DNA of 64,000 bases from an uncultured Eubacteriales bacterium (GCA_900545495.1 UQZJ01000012.1:17765-81764); one strand, 5' to 3'; shown: positions 1 to 8,403, numbered from the stretch's first letter. The notes: generated from the sequence alone by a model not told the origin. Program-made: numbers and translations.

Positions 1-61
1 CCCCATGATACCATCTGAAATGGCGGTAAACGCCAACGTTTTCATAAAGGAGAAAGAGATT

Positions 62-1372
62 ATGGAGAAAAAGCCGACCCCTCGGGCGATCGCTCTGCTG
101 CCCGTGGCCGTATTCCTGGTGCTGTATCTGGTGCTGGGCATTATTTTGGAGTATGTGTTAAAAATCAAAATGGGCTTCTATCAGATCCCCATCGTTGTGG
201 CCTTCCTGGTGGCGCTGCTGGTGGCCTGCCTGCAAAACCGCGGCGTGAGCTTTGATGAAAAGCTGGAGCTGATGGGACAGGGCATCGGCGACAAGAACAT
301 CGTCACCATGATCCTCATCTTCCTGGTGGCGGGCATCTTCGTGGGCGTCACCGGCCGCTCCAGCGCCGAGGCCGTGGCCTACTTCCTGCTGTCCATCGCC
401 CCGGTGAAGCTGGCGGTTGCCGTGCTGTTCGTGGTGGCCTGCTTCGTGTCCATGGCCATGGGCACCTCCGTCGGCACCATCACCCTGCTGGCGCCCATCG
501 CCGTGGCGGTGTCCGCCGATTCCGGCTTTGACCTGCCGCTGTGCATCGCCTCCGTCATGGGCGGCGCCATGTTCGGCGACAACCTCAGCTTTATTTCCGA
601 TACTACCATCGCCGCCTGCTCTACCCAGGGTACGGAGATGAAGGACAAGTTCCGCGCCAACTTCAAGATCGCCCTGCCCGCCGCGCTGGCGGCGCTGGTG
701 CTGATCATCGTGGTCTCTCTGGGCACCGATGTGCAGAGCGCCGTCTCCGGCGGTCACGATCTGGTGCTGATCATCCCCTATGTGCTGGTGCTCATCGGCG
801 GCATCATCGGCCTGAATGTGTTCGTGGTGCTGCTCGTCGGCATCGCCGCCGGCGCCGCCATCACCCTTATCACCGGGCAGGTCACGGCGCTGAAGCTCAT
901 GGGCAACATGGGCGGCGGCGTGTCCGGTATGTTCGAGACCATTCTGGTAACGCTGCTGGTGGCCTCCCTGTGCGGCCTCATCCGCGCCTACGGCGGCTTT
1001 GAGAGCATCCTCGCCTTCATCCGCCGGGTGTTCCGCGGCAAGCGGGGCGGCCAGCTGGGCATCGGCCTGCTGGTGGGCCTCATGGATATCGCCACCGCCA
1101 ACAACACCGTGGCCATCGTCATGGCCGGCCCCATCGCCAAGGAGGTGGCGGAGGAATACGGCATCAGCCCCAAGCGCTCCGCCTCCCTGCTGGACACCTT
1201 CTCCTGCATCTTCCAGGGCATCATCCCCTACGGCGCCCAGATGCTGGTGGCCATCTCCACCTGCGCCACCCTCGGCTACGCCATCAGCGCCTTTGACATC
1301 ATCCCCCTGCTGTTCTACCCCTTCCTGCTGTGCCTGTCCAGCCTGCTGTTCATCCTGTTCGACAAGAAATAA
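62..1372 (+). CDS. NhaC-family Na+/H+ antiporter-like membrane protein
   Basis: A 436-residue, very hydrophobic protein with about ten or more membrane segments. The Gly/Ala-rich helices and the stretch MGTSVGTITLLAPIA fit the NhaC / C4-dicarboxylate-type ion transporter superfamily. I chose the ATG at 62 because AAGGAG lies about 10 bases upstream; an in-frame ATG at 5 has no such site. The likely role is proton- or sodium-coupled exchange of a cation or organic solute across the cytoplasmic membrane. The nearby YheO-type regulator and asparaginase suggest amino-acid-linked uptake, but that is inference. The gene stands alone and is followed by a hairpin. Confidence 0.8.
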   Translation: MEKKPTPRAIALLPVAVFLVLYLVLGIILEYVLKIKMGFYQIPIVVAFLVALLVACLQNRGVSFDEKLELMGQGIGDKNIVTMILIFLVAGIFVGVTGRSSAEAVAYFLLSIAPVKLAVAVLFVVACFVSMAMGTSVGTITLLAPIAVAVSADSGFDLPLCIASVMGGAMFGDNLSFISDTTIAACSTQGTEMKDKFRANFKIALPAALAALVLIIVVSLGTDVQSAVSGGHDLVLIIPYVLVLIGGIIGLNVFVVLLVGIAAGAAITLITGQVTALKLMGNMGGGVSGMFETILVTLLVASLCGLIRAYGGFESILAFIRRVFRGKRGGQLGIGLLVGLMDIATANNTVAIVMAGPIAKEVAEEYGISPKRSASLLDTFSCIFQGIIPYGAQMLVAISTCATLGYAISAFDIIPLLFYPFLLCLSSLLFILFDKK

Positions 1373-1398
1373 AGCGTCTCATTTCGTGTACTTACAGC

Positions 1399-1430
1399 AA
1401 GAGCCCACCTTCTCAAGAAGGTGGGCTCTT
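1399..1430 (+). terminator. Hairpin after the NhaC-type gene
   Basis: A near-perfect 15-bp inverted repeat (arms AAGAGCCCACCTTCT and AGAAGGTGGGCTCTT) begins 27 bases after the stop codon. There is no long T-run after it, so it may act as a weak terminator or only stabilise the mRNA end. Confidence 0.55.
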
Positions 1431-1584
1431 GGCGCAATACTTCCAAGCGGTACCTGTATGCGCAGCGCTGTGGCCGCTGTCCGTCGGAATCGATCCATAT
1501 ATAACAGGCTGCTGCCGCGGGATACGGCTCAGGCACAGCAAATGCTCCGTCACTTACGCTGCCAGCCCCGCCCCTTAGCTCCTC

Positions 1585-1878
1585 CTATTCTTCCTTCAGG
1601 TGCTCCTCCATCCAGTGCAGGATCTCGCTGAGGCGGCTGATGCGGTTGGAGGGCTTTCCTTCTTGGCTCAGGCCGTGGTTCTCGCCGTAGAACATACATA
1701 GCTTGCTCTCCACGCCGGGGCCGGTATCGTCACACAGCAGCTTGTCGGTGGTACGGGCGCGCTGCTCCGCCTTGCGCACGAAGGAGACGATCCTACGCCG
1801 ATAGGATTTGCTGCGCGTGGGAGGTGGCTCACGCCGTCCTTCTGATGACTTTATTACGGTTCTGATATAATTTATCAT
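1585..1878 (-). pseudogene. C-terminal remnant of an S9 (prolyl oligopeptidase-like) peptidase
   Basis: The last 50 or so codons read FYGENHGLSQEGKP followed by RISRLSEILHWMEEHL. This is the typical end of S9C acyl-aminoacyl peptidases, with the catalytic His in GENH. The catalytic Ser and Asp, the hydrolase core and the propeller are absent, and the codons upstream of about 1740 look unrelated to the family. A full S9 enzyme has 600 or more residues, so this is a decayed tail. Family recognition is from motif memory. Confidence 0.6.
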
Positions 1879-2012
1879 AGCGTGCTTGGTAATCTCCCAT
1901 AAGCGCCAAGAGGTCTGACAAATTTTTGTCTAAAGCGCTGTCTCGAAGGCTTTTTTCGCCTTGTTTTGCAAAAAAAACATTACACAAGCTCCGTTTCCTG
2001 ACACATTAGGTG

Positions 2013-2041
2013 TTGATTTATCCATTAGTTTTCGATATACT
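2013..2041 (+). promoter_or_regulatory. Sigma-A-type promoter for the YheO-like regulator
   Basis: TTGATT, a 17-bp spacer and TATACT lie 69 bases upstream of the start at 2110. The surrounding DNA is AT-rich compared with its neighbours. Confidence 0.6.
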
Positions 2042-2109
2042 AACCTTCTGTTGAGCTATGTGACAGTTTTTTATCAGGCAAAATACATCGTCGAGAAAGT
2101 AGGGATATA

Positions 2110-2769
2110 GTGAGCAACTACGCCTGCCTTGAGCGATATATTCCCGTGGTGGAATTCATGGGGAGGATCTGCGGAAAAAGCTACGAGATCATTCTCCACG
2201 ACGTTTCCACGCCGGAACGCTCGGTGATCGCCACCTACAACGAGCACCTCAGCGGACGCCGGGTGGGCGACCCTATGACAGAGCTCGCCAAGGAGCTGCT
2301 GCGCACCGGGGCTTATAAGGAGCATGACTATGTGGCCAACTACGAGGGCCGCACCCGGGGAGGCAAGCGCTTCGTCTCCTCCACCTATTTCATTAAGGAA
2401 AAGGGCCAGCTGGTGGGGCTGATCTGCGTAAACCATGACGTGGAGGATATTCTGGTACTCTCGGAGCATCTCTCCAACCTGCTCCATGCCTTTTCGCTTC
2501 CGCAAGAGGAGGAGAGCTCCGCCTATACCGAAAACCTGGACGACTCCATCCCGGAGCTGTCCAGCAATCTGATCCACTCCACCATCCTCGGCTACGGCAT
2601 CCCCTCCGATGCCATGCATACCAACGACAAGCTGGATATACTCCGCTCTCTGGAGGCGCAGGGCGTGTTCCAGACCAAGGGCTCCGTCGGTCAGGTAGCC
2701 AAGGAGCTGCACATCTCCGAGCCTACGGTCTACCGCTATCTGCGGCGTATCCGCAGCGAAGCAACATGA
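2110..2769 (+). CDS. YheO/DauR-type PAS-HTH transcriptional regulator
   Basis: A 219-residue protein. Residues about 8-115 resemble the YheO-like PAS domain (ICGKSYEIILHDVS, then VNHDVEDI), and residues about 160-215 form a C-terminal HTH (GSVGQVAKELHISEPTVYRYLRRI) of the HTH_22 type. YheO/DauR proteins regulate amino-acid metabolism genes in other bacteria. The start is a GTG with AGGGA a few bases upstream; the first internal ATG would cut into the PAS domain. It probably controls the flanking transporter and/or asparaginase. The ligand is unknown. Confidence 0.8.
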   Translation: MSNYACLERYIPVVEFMGRICGKSYEIILHDVSTPERSVIATYNEHLSGRRVGDPMTELAKELLRTGAYKEHDYVANYEGRTRGGKRFVSSTYFIKEKGQLVGLICVNHDVEDILVLSEHLSNLLHAFSLPQEEESSAYTENLDDSIPELSSNLIHSTILGYGIPSDAMHTNDKLDILRSLEAQGVFQTKGSVGQVAKELHISEPTVYRYLRRIRSEAT

Positions 2770-2864
2770 CCTTCCGCCGCGGCGCCTTCCCGGCAGTGGA
2801 ACGCCCCGGCGTCCTGATACGCAAGCGCCCCAAGCACATCCGGCAAACAGCGGTCATCCTCTGA

Positions 2865-3044
2865 TCCCCGGCATTCCGCCCAGCGCTTCCCGAGCACTTC
2901 CACGTGGAGGTCACCTATGTACACCACTATGACGCCTATGGATGCTCCCACTATCCCGGCGCCAGCCTCATCTCTCCCACCACCGTGGCCTTTGATGCCG
3001 ACGATTACGGTGATGTGCTGCGCTTTTTCTACTTTGTGATTTAA
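2865..3044 (+). pseudogene. C-terminal fragment of an unidentified protein
   Basis: About 59 codons run from an in-frame stop at 2862 to TAA at 3042. The last part (HVEVTYVHHYDAYGCSHY and further) looks like genuine coding sequence but has no start codon or ribosome site. It lies directly before the asparaginase Shine-Dalgarno, so it is probably the tail of a deleted upstream gene of the same operon. I do not recognise the family. Confidence 0.4.
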
Positions 3045-3062
3045 GAAACGGAGGTATATGCT

Positions 3063-4070
3063 ATGGCTGTTATTGCCTATCAATACCGCGGCGAGCTGGT
3101 GGATCAGGTCCACCGGGGACACATCGCGGTAACGGATCACACAGGCAAGATCCTTTGGAAGCTCGGTGATCCGGAGCGTCTTACATTTGCCCGCTCCTCC
3201 GCCAAGCCCCTTCAGGCGATTCCCGTGGCAGAGAGCGGTGCGCTGGAGCATTACGGCATTACCCAACAGGAGCTGGCCGTCATCTGCTCCTCCCATAATG
3301 GAGAGCCCTTTCATGTAAAGGCCGTGGAGAGCATCCTGCACAAGGCCGGGCTCTCCCCCGACCAGCTGTGCTGCGGGTCGGAATACCCCATGTATGTCCC
3401 CGCCGAGGATGCCTTGAAGATCGCCGGCATCCCCCGGGCGCCCATCTACTGCGACTGCTCCGGAAAGCACGCCGGTATGCTCATCACCGCCCGCCATTTA
3501 GGGGAGTCTTTGGAAGGCTATACCGCATTGGAGCATCCTGTCCAGCAGCGTATCCTCTCGGTGTTTGCCGAAATGTGCGGCGTGGAGACCTCAGACGTCC
3601 ATCTGGCCGTGGACGGCTGCGGCGTTCCGGTCCACGCGCTGCCCCTTTACCGGCTGGCACAAGGCTACGCCCGTATGTCCCTTCCCACGCTTTTTGACTC
3701 CACCCGGGCCGCTGTCGTCCGACGCATCACGTCCGCCATGACAGCACATCCGGAAATGGTGGCAGGAACCGATCGCATCTGCACCCAGCTGATGGCCGCC
3801 TTCGGCGACCGCATCTTCTGCAAATCAGGTGCCAGCGCATTCTATGCCGTGGGCATCAAGGATAAGGGGATCGGCATCGCCCTCAAGATGGAGGACGGCG
3901 CCTCCTCCATCGTCCCGTATGCCATACTCTCGGTTCTCACCCAGCTCGGCGTCATCACGCCGGAGGAAGCCTGCTCCCTGCCCCGCTTTCACGACAAAAA
4001 CCTTTACAACAACCACCATGCCGTCGTGGGCCGCACCGAGCTGGCCTTTCAGCTGGAGCCTTTCTGTTAA
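3063..4070 (+). CDS. L-asparaginase II family protein
   Basis: 335 residues with the hallmarks of the Asparaginase_II family (PF06089, the thermolabile Rhizobium-type enzyme): FARSSAKPLQAIPV near the N-terminus, CSSHNGEPFH, CDCSGKHAGML and DGCGVPVHALPL. It is unrelated to the classical AnsA/AnsB fold. It should hydrolyse L-asparagine to aspartate and ammonia in the cytoplasm. GGAGG precedes the ATG by about 8 bases. The regulator at 2110 and the antiporter upstream suggest an asparagine or nitrogen use locus. A strong hairpin follows. Confidence 0.87.
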   Translation: MAVIAYQYRGELVDQVHRGHIAVTDHTGKILWKLGDPERLTFARSSAKPLQAIPVAESGALEHYGITQQELAVICSSHNGEPFHVKAVESILHKAGLSPDQLCCGSEYPMYVPAEDALKIAGIPRAPIYCDCSGKHAGMLITARHLGESLEGYTALEHPVQQRILSVFAEMCGVETSDVHLAVDGCGVPVHALPLYRLAQGYARMSLPTLFDSTRAAVVRRITSAMTAHPEMVAGTDRICTQLMAAFGDRIFCKSGASAFYAVGIKDKGIGIALKMEDGASSIVPYAILSVLTQLGVITPEEACSLPRFHDKNLYNNHHAVVGRTELAFQLEPFC

Positions 4071-4130
4071 CAGTATAGCCTGCACACAAAAATAGAGCGT
4101 ATCTGCCCCTTCACCAGAAAGCAGCATAAA

Positions 4131-4164
4131 CAAGCCCGCCTACAGAAAACTGTAGGCGGGCTTG
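4131..4164. terminator. Hairpin between asparaginase and the lipoate operon
   Basis: A perfect 15-bp inverted repeat (CAAGCCCGCCTACAG, AAAA loop, complement) lies between two converging genes. T-rich tails are weak on both sides. It probably terminates both transcripts. Confidence 0.65.
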
Positions 4165-4211
4165 CTGCAATATGGGAATATAAATTTCACAGCGGGCAGG
4201 CGCACAGCGGG

Positions 4212-5192
4212 TCAGTCGACCACCACCGACGCAAGCTCCTCGGCGGAAATGCGGTACACCGCGCCATCGATGCCGTGGCTGCGGAGGGCTGCCAGCACCG
4301 CACCTCGCTCGTAGGGGCAGCCGATCAGCGCGGCACAGAGGGTGTCTGCGTCCAGTGTGGAGAAGAAGTCGCCGTATACGGCGGCGTCCCGGATAAGCCC
4401 CTTCTGCACGTCCAGCTTGAATTGTACCTTCCCGCCGGCGAAGCGCCCCGTCCGGTCGATGGTGAACTTCGGGCTTCTGCCGAAGATCCGCTCCCAGCTT
4501 TGGAACTGCTCCCCGGCGATCTCCCGGATGCGGGCGTCGTCCTCCGGTGTGACGGTGTAGGTATCGGCGCTGCCGTTCATGATGTGCCGCACCATGGTCT
4601 CCTTGAAGGTCTCCGCGTCCATGGGGGCGGGAAGATGCTCAGAGATGTTGGTCACGCGATCCCGGACGGACTTGATGCTCTTGGAGGTGATCTTGTAGCT
4701 GTCCACCGTGGTGGACGCCACCATCTGCGCGATGTCCGTATCGAACAGCAGGGAGCCGTGGTGCACGATGCAGTCGCCCAGACGGTACTGGGCGTTGCCG
4801 GAGAACTTCCTGCCGTCGATGGTCAGGTCGTTGCGGCCGTTGAAGGCGGCGCTCACCCCCATCTCCCCCAGCGCGCCGATCACCGGGGCGATGTACTGGC
4901 TGAACTCGATCTCCCCGGCCTCCTTGTGCTGGATGAACGTGAACTGCCAGCCGCCCATGTCCGTATAGATGGTGCCGCCGCCGCTCATGCGGCGCACCAG
5001 ATGAATGCCGTGAGCATCGGCGTAGGGCTTGTTGATCTCCTCCAGCACATTCTGGTACTTGCCCACCATCAGCGTGGGCGTGGTGCGCCAGAAAAGGAAC
5101 ACCGTCTCCGGCAGACGCTTTTCCAGCGTGAAGTAGTATTCCAACCCGAAGTTATAGTACACATCCGTGGAGCCTGTCTCAATATAGATCAT
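4212..5192 (-). CDS. lplA: Lipoate-protein ligase A (with C-terminal accessory domain)
   Basis: About 326 residues. It has the ligase signature RRMSGGGTIYTDMG, the lipoate/adenylate-binding region LMVGKYQN, and the probable catalytic Lys in DGRKFSGNAQ. A C-terminal domain (FQSWERIFGRSPKFT to the end) matches the LplA accessory domain. It should activate free lipoate or octanoate with ATP and attach it to lipoyl-domain lysines. The start is the ATG at 5192, inside the end of lipA (14-bp overlap), with GGAGG just upstream; longer reading on this frame is only overlap with lipA. Last gene of the four-gene operon. Confidence 0.88.
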   Translation of the reverse strand: MIYIETGSTDVYYNFGLEYYFTLEKRLPETVFLFWRTTPTLMVGKYQNVLEEINKPYADAHGIHLVRRMSGGGTIYTDMGGWQFTFIQHKEAGEIEFSQYIAPVIGALGEMGVSAAFNGRNDLTIDGRKFSGNAQYRLGDCIVHHGSLLFDTDIAQMVASTTVDSYKITSKSIKSVRDRVTNISEHLPAPMDAETFKETMVRHIMNGSADTYTVTPEDDARIREIAGEQFQSWERIFGRSPKFTIDRTGRFAGGKVQFKLDVQKGLIRDAAVYGDFFSTLDADTLCAALIGCPYERGAVLAALRSHGIDGAVYRISAEELASVVVD

Positions 5193-6039
5193 GCACGTCC
5201 TCCAGTGCCTCCCACGCCTTGTAGGAGCTGCGGGCCAGCGGCGCGGACGCCACATGGCGGAAGCCCTTGGCCAGTGCCAGCTCTTTCCAGCGGGCGAAGT
5301 CCTCCGGCGTGGCGTACCGCGCCAGCGGGTAGTGCTGGGGCGAGGGCTGGAGATACTGTCCAATGGTGAGGATGTCGCAGCCCGTCTCTAAAATATCGTC
5401 CATGAGACGGCTGATCTGTTCCTCCGTCTCTCCCAGACCCACCATAAAGCCGGTCTTGGTCAGCAGCGTGGGGTCCTGCTCCTTGCAGTAACGCAGCACA
5501 CCCAGAGACCGCTCGTACCGCGCCTGCGGCCGCACGGCGCCTTGCAGCTCCTTCACTGTCTCCACGTTGTGGTTCAGCACCTCCGGGTGGGCGGCGATCA
5601 CCGTGTCCAGCGCGGCGTGGTCGCCCTTCATGTCGGAGATCAGCGTCTCCACCGTGGTGCCGGGGCAGACCTCCCGAATGGCGCGGACGCACTTGGCGAA
5701 CTGCTCCGCGCCGCCGTCCGGCAGGTCGTCACGGGTGGAGCAGGTCAGCACCACATGCCGCAGATGCAGCTTTTTAGCGGCTCTTGCCACGTTCATCGGC
5801 TCCTCCGGGTCGGGGGGCAGCGGATGGCCGGTGGTGACGTTGCAGAACCGGCAGTTCCGGGTGCAGACGCTGCCGAGGATCATAAAGGTGGAGGTGTGCT
5901 TCTGGTAGCACTCGCCCAGATTGGGGCAGTTGGCCTCCTTGCAGACGGTGTTCAGCTTCAGATCCCGCATCAGCGCCGCCACCTCGTTGACGGCGTCCTG
6001 ATTATAGCGGACCTTCAGCCACTCCGGTTTCTTTTCCAT
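5179..6039 (-). CDS. lipA: Lipoyl synthase
   Basis: 286 residues, the usual length. It carries both iron-sulfur motifs: CKEANCPNLGEC for the auxiliary cluster that donates sulfur, and CTRNCRFC for the radical-SAM cluster. TCSTRDDLPDGG and the C-terminal LARSSYKAWE region, with the conserved cluster-ligating RSSY, are also present. It inserts two sulfur atoms into protein-bound octanoyl groups. It begins 3 bases after the lipoyl-carrier stop and overlaps the downstream ligase, so the genes are translationally coupled. Confidence 0.95.
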   Translation of the reverse strand: MEKKPEWLKVRYNQDAVNEVAALMRDLKLNTVCKEANCPNLGECYQKHTSTFMILGSVCTRNCRFCNVTTGHPLPPDPEEPMNVARAAKKLHLRHVVLTCSTRDDLPDGGAEQFAKCVRAIREVCPGTTVETLISDMKGDHAALDTVIAAHPEVLNHNVETVKELQGAVRPQARYERSLGVLRYCKEQDPTLLTKTGFMVGLGETEEQISRLMDDILETGCDILTIGQYLQPSPQHYPLARYATPEDFARWKELALAKGFRHVASAPLARSSYKAWEALEDVHDLY

Positions 6040-6042
6040 ATC

Positions 6043-6282
6043 TCACTCCGCCTCCAGCACCGCCACGGCGGTGTCCACACAGACGGTGTCGCCCTCCTCC
6101 GCCAGTTGCTTTTTCAGCACGCCGGAGATGGTAGCCTCCACCTGATTGACCACCTTGTTGGTCTCGATCTCAAAGAGCGGCTCGCCTGCGGCGACGGTGT
6201 CGCCCTCCTCCTTCAGCCACGCGCACAAAACGCCGCTCTCCATTTCCGGTGCCAGCTTGGGCATATTGATCTTCTTTTCCAT
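6043..6282 (-). CDS. Free-standing lipoyl-domain carrier protein (79 aa)
   Basis: 79 residues forming one biotinyl/lipoyl-attachment domain and nothing else. The modified Lys is probably the one in FEIETNKVVNQVEA, the position of the DKA motif of lipoyl domains; biotin carriers have MKM there. The start at 6282 has GAAAGGAA upstream; longer reading in the frame lacks a ribosome site. A typical E2 subunit would continue with E3-binding and acyltransferase domains, absent here. Between two lipoate ligases and LipA, it may be the acceptor on which lipoate is assembled, or an exchangeable carrier for an enzyme encoded elsewhere. Confidence 0.82.
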   Translation of the reverse strand: MEKKINMPKLAPEMESGVLCAWLKEEGDTVAAGEPLFEIETNKVVNQVEATISGVLKKQLAEEGDTVCVDTAVAVLEAE

Positions 6283-6341
6283 CGTGTTGTTCCTTTCTGC
6301 CGTACCCGGCGATACGATTTTCAAAAGTGTCTTATAGCTGC

Positions 6342-7289
6342 TTACATGAGATAGTCCATCAATTCCTCTGCCCCGTCGCCTGCCAGCAGATGGCAGATGG
6401 CGGCAAAGCCCTCCGGGTCCAAGTGCGCGCCGTTCAGCAGCTGCGCCGCCAACGCGCCGTCGATAACGGCGCAGTCGATGACCGCATCCGAGACGATACC
6501 GCGCTTGGCTTGGTAGGCCACACGGATAGGTGCGCCGTGGAAGCTCCCGGACTTCTCGTAGGTGAAGGCGGGCGTCCTGCCCCACGTCCACTCCCAGCTG
6601 CGGTACTTTTCGTCCCGCAAACGGCAGACCTCCGCCTCCTGCGCCGCCGTCAGCGTCAGATGGGGACTCCCGGGCGGCACCATCTGCTCCAGCAGCCTAT
6701 CTTGAAACTTCTCAATGGTCATGGGGCTCGCCAGATGCTCCTGTATATTGGTGACGGTGCAGATGGCGGACTGTGTCCCCCGGCTCTGGAAGCAGTCGTT
6801 TTTCCGGTGGGTGGTGATCTGATCCAGCACGCCGAGATCCGAGGAAAACAGCAGCGTGCCGTGGTGCAGCAGCCGCCCCTTTGTCATCCGCTGGGCGCTG
6901 CCGGAGATCTTCAAATCGCCGATGGCGATGTCACAGGTTCGGTTCTTCCGGGCAGGAACGCCGATTTCATTCAGCGCCGCGATCACCGGGGAGAGTACAG
7001 CATCGTAATCCACGGCGCCGCTGGCGCGGACGATGTATGTATAATTCACATTCCCCAGATCGTGATAGACCGTCCCGCCGCCGCTGATCCGGCGCACCAC
7101 GGGAATTCCCCGCCGCCGCAGCGCCTCCACGTGGACCTCCCGGCAGATATTCTGATAGCTGCCCACCACCACCGTCGGAGCGTTCTGCCACAGCAGGAAA
7201 ATATCATCGTCCAGATATGTCTGGTAGACATATTCCTCAAAGGCCTGGTTGTAAAACGGATCGTGGGAAACGTTCTGCACCGTAAGCAT
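6342..7289 (-). CDS. Second lipoate-protein ligase A-like protein
   Basis: 315 residues. It shares the LplA core with the other ligase: VVVGSYQNICREV, RRISGGGTVYHDLGN, and Lys in GDLKISGSAQ. It also has the C-terminal accessory domain (YRSWEWTWGRTPAF onwards). The sequences have diverged throughout, so they are paralogues rather than a recent duplication. I chose the ATG at 7289 because AAAGGCGG lies 9 bases upstream. First gene of the operon, 63 bp downstream of a near-consensus promoter. One of the two ligases may prefer octanoate or the free-standing carrier, but this cannot be read from sequence. Confidence 0.85.
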   Translation of the reverse strand: MLTVQNVSHDPFYNQAFEEYVYQTYLDDDIFLLWQNAPTVVVGSYQNICREVHVEALRRRGIPVVRRISGGGTVYHDLGNVNYTYIVRASGAVDYDAVLSPVIAALNEIGVPARKNRTCDIAIGDLKISGSAQRMTKGRLLHHGTLLFSSDLGVLDQITTHRKNDCFQSRGTQSAICTVTNIQEHLASPMTIEKFQDRLLEQMVPPGSPHLTLTAAQEAEVCRLRDEKYRSWEWTWGRTPAFTYEKSGSFHGAPIRVAYQAKRGIVSDAVIDCAVIDGALAAQLLNGAHLDPEGFAAICHLLAGDGAEELMDYLM

Positions 7290-7351
7290 ACACAGACACC
7301 GCCTTTCGCCCGTGCTTCGTATCACGCTTGATTTCGCACATTGTACCTAAC

Positions 7352-7379
7352 ATTATACGAGACACCCCCGCAATGTCAA
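7352..7379 (-). promoter_or_regulatory. Near-consensus promoter of the lipoate operon
   Basis: On the minus strand, TTGACA, a 16-bp spacer and TATAAT lie about 63 bases upstream of the ATG at 7289. The match to the sigma-A consensus is perfect, implying strong basal transcription. Confidence 0.8.
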
Positions 7380-7501
7380 CGGAGAACTGTGTTTATCGCT
7401 CTTTCTCTCCGCATGAGCCCGCAGCTTCGGTCTTGGCCTCAGTATCGCGAAGGAGATGGCGAAAGTTGCTCTGTCTTTGCCATATTTCACAAAAATTACG
7501 G

Positions 7502-7530
7502 TAGACTTGTTCGTAAATTTGTGGTATAAT
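7502..7530 (+). promoter_or_regulatory. Extended -10 promoter for the 45-aa peptide gene
   Basis: TAGACT, a 17-bp spacer and TATAAT preceded by TGG (extended -10), 49 bases upstream of the ATG at 7580. Confidence 0.65.
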
Positions 7531-7579
7531 TTGTACGTGGGTATTGCATAACAAATTGAACGCTGTGGAGGTAATCAAA

Positions 7580-7717
7580 ATGAAAGAATATCAACACTTG
7601 ATAGGCGCTATCATGATTGCCTTGGCGATCATAGCTGCCGCCATTATCATAGCAGGTGCTATTCATGGTGCGGGAGAAAGCATCGGCAACAGCTTGTTTC
7701 GCAGCTTGTGGAACTGA
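7580..7717 (+). CDS. 45-residue membrane peptide
   Basis: A short gene with a good ribosome site (GGAGG 9 bases upstream), its own promoter and a terminator. The product has a charged start (MKEYQH), one continuous hydrophobic helix from about residue 7 to 27 rich in Ile and Ala, then a short amphipathic tail (GAGESIGNSLFRSLWN). One membrane pass is predicted. I do not recognise a family. It could be a small membrane-protein modulator or a toxin-like peptide; no partner RNA or antitoxin is evident. Confidence 0.65.
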   Translation: MKEYQHLIGAIMIALAIIAAAIIIAGAIHGAGESIGNSLFRSLWN

Positions 7718-7757
7718 TGCGGGTACTTCTACCGCAGCTTTTATAAGATACGCGAAG

Positions 7758-7783
7758 AGTCCGAGCGGTTTTCCGCCCGGACT
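7758..7783 (+). terminator. Terminator of the 45-aa peptide gene
   Basis: AGTCCGAGCGG, TTTT loop and CCGCCCGGACT form a GC-rich stem followed by TTCTTTC. Confidence 0.7.
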
Positions 7784-7882
7784 TTCTTTCAATATTTTCA
7801 AATGCATCTTGACAGAACGCCAGATACAGGTACTATTATGAAAATACCACAGAGAAAATTGACACGCAAGGAGTGGTTTACG

Positions 7883-8302
7883 ATGGAATACAGAAGATTT
7901 GGCGATAAAATCGTGGCGCGGATCGACAGGGGCGAGGAGATCCTCGATCAGGTAAAAGAGCTTGCGCGCAGGGAGAACATCACGCTGGCCATTGTCACCG
8001 CCCTGGGCGCGACCAACGATTTTACAGTGGGCGTGTACAAGGTGGAGGAGCAGCGGTACTATGCAAACGAGTTCCGCGGCAATTTTGAGATCGTCTCCCT
8101 GACCGGCACCATCAACACCATGGACGGCGCGTTCTACGCCCATCTGCACATGAGCGCCGGAAACGACAAGGGGCAGGTGTTTGGCGGCCACTTAAATCGG
8201 GCGGTGGTCAGCGCCACCTGCGAAATGATCGTAGAGGTCATTCCCGGCGCGGTGGACAGAGCGCACGACCCGGACACGGGACTGAACCTGTTCGCGTTCT
8301 GA
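7883..8302 (+). CDS. PPC/DUF296 domain DNA-binding-like protein
   Basis: 139 residues spanning one PCC/DUF296 domain: FGDKIVARIDRGEEIL at the start, then VTALGATNDFTVG and the conserved HLHMSAGNDKGQVFGGHL, whose His residues often bind metal in this fold. The family includes plant AT-hook PPC proteins and bacterial single-domain trimers of unknown role. The start at 7883 is set by AAGGAG 9 bases upstream. It is a single-gene unit between two terminators. Confidence 0.85.
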   Translation: MEYRRFGDKIVARIDRGEEILDQVKELARRENITLAIVTALGATNDFTVGVYKVEEQRYYANEFRGNFEIVSLTGTINTMDGAFYAHLHMSAGNDKGQVFGGHLNRAVVSATCEMIVEVIPGAVDRAHDPDTGLNLFAF

Positions 8303-8340
8303 CCTGCGCCGCGTCATACGGCAGAAAGCAAACATAGCAA

Positions 8341-8381
8341 GACCCCAAGCCGTTGCGGCACAACGGCTTGGGGTCTTTTTT
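8341..8381. terminator. Strong rho-independent terminator
   Basis: A 15-bp perfect inverted repeat beginning GACCCCAAGCCGTTG, then TTTTTT. It lies between converging genes and should serve the PPC gene strongly and perhaps the minus-strand gene as well. Confidence 0.85.
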
Positions 8382-8403
8382 CGGTTGGAAGCGGCAGCCT
8401 CAC

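Noticed and set aside
5..61. Upstream ATG extending the NhaC-type protein by 19 residues
   Set aside because: No ribosome site before it, while AAGGAG precedes the ATG at 62, and the extra residues are not hydrophobic.
2736..3497. A 253-codon minus-strand frame across the regulator end and asparaginase start
   Set aside because: It crosses two convincing plus-strand genes and has no family features.
6283..6591. N-terminal extension of the lipoyl carrier
   Set aside because: Arg/Gly-rich text overlapping the ligase gene; the ATG at 6282 has a ribosome site and starts exactly at the domain.
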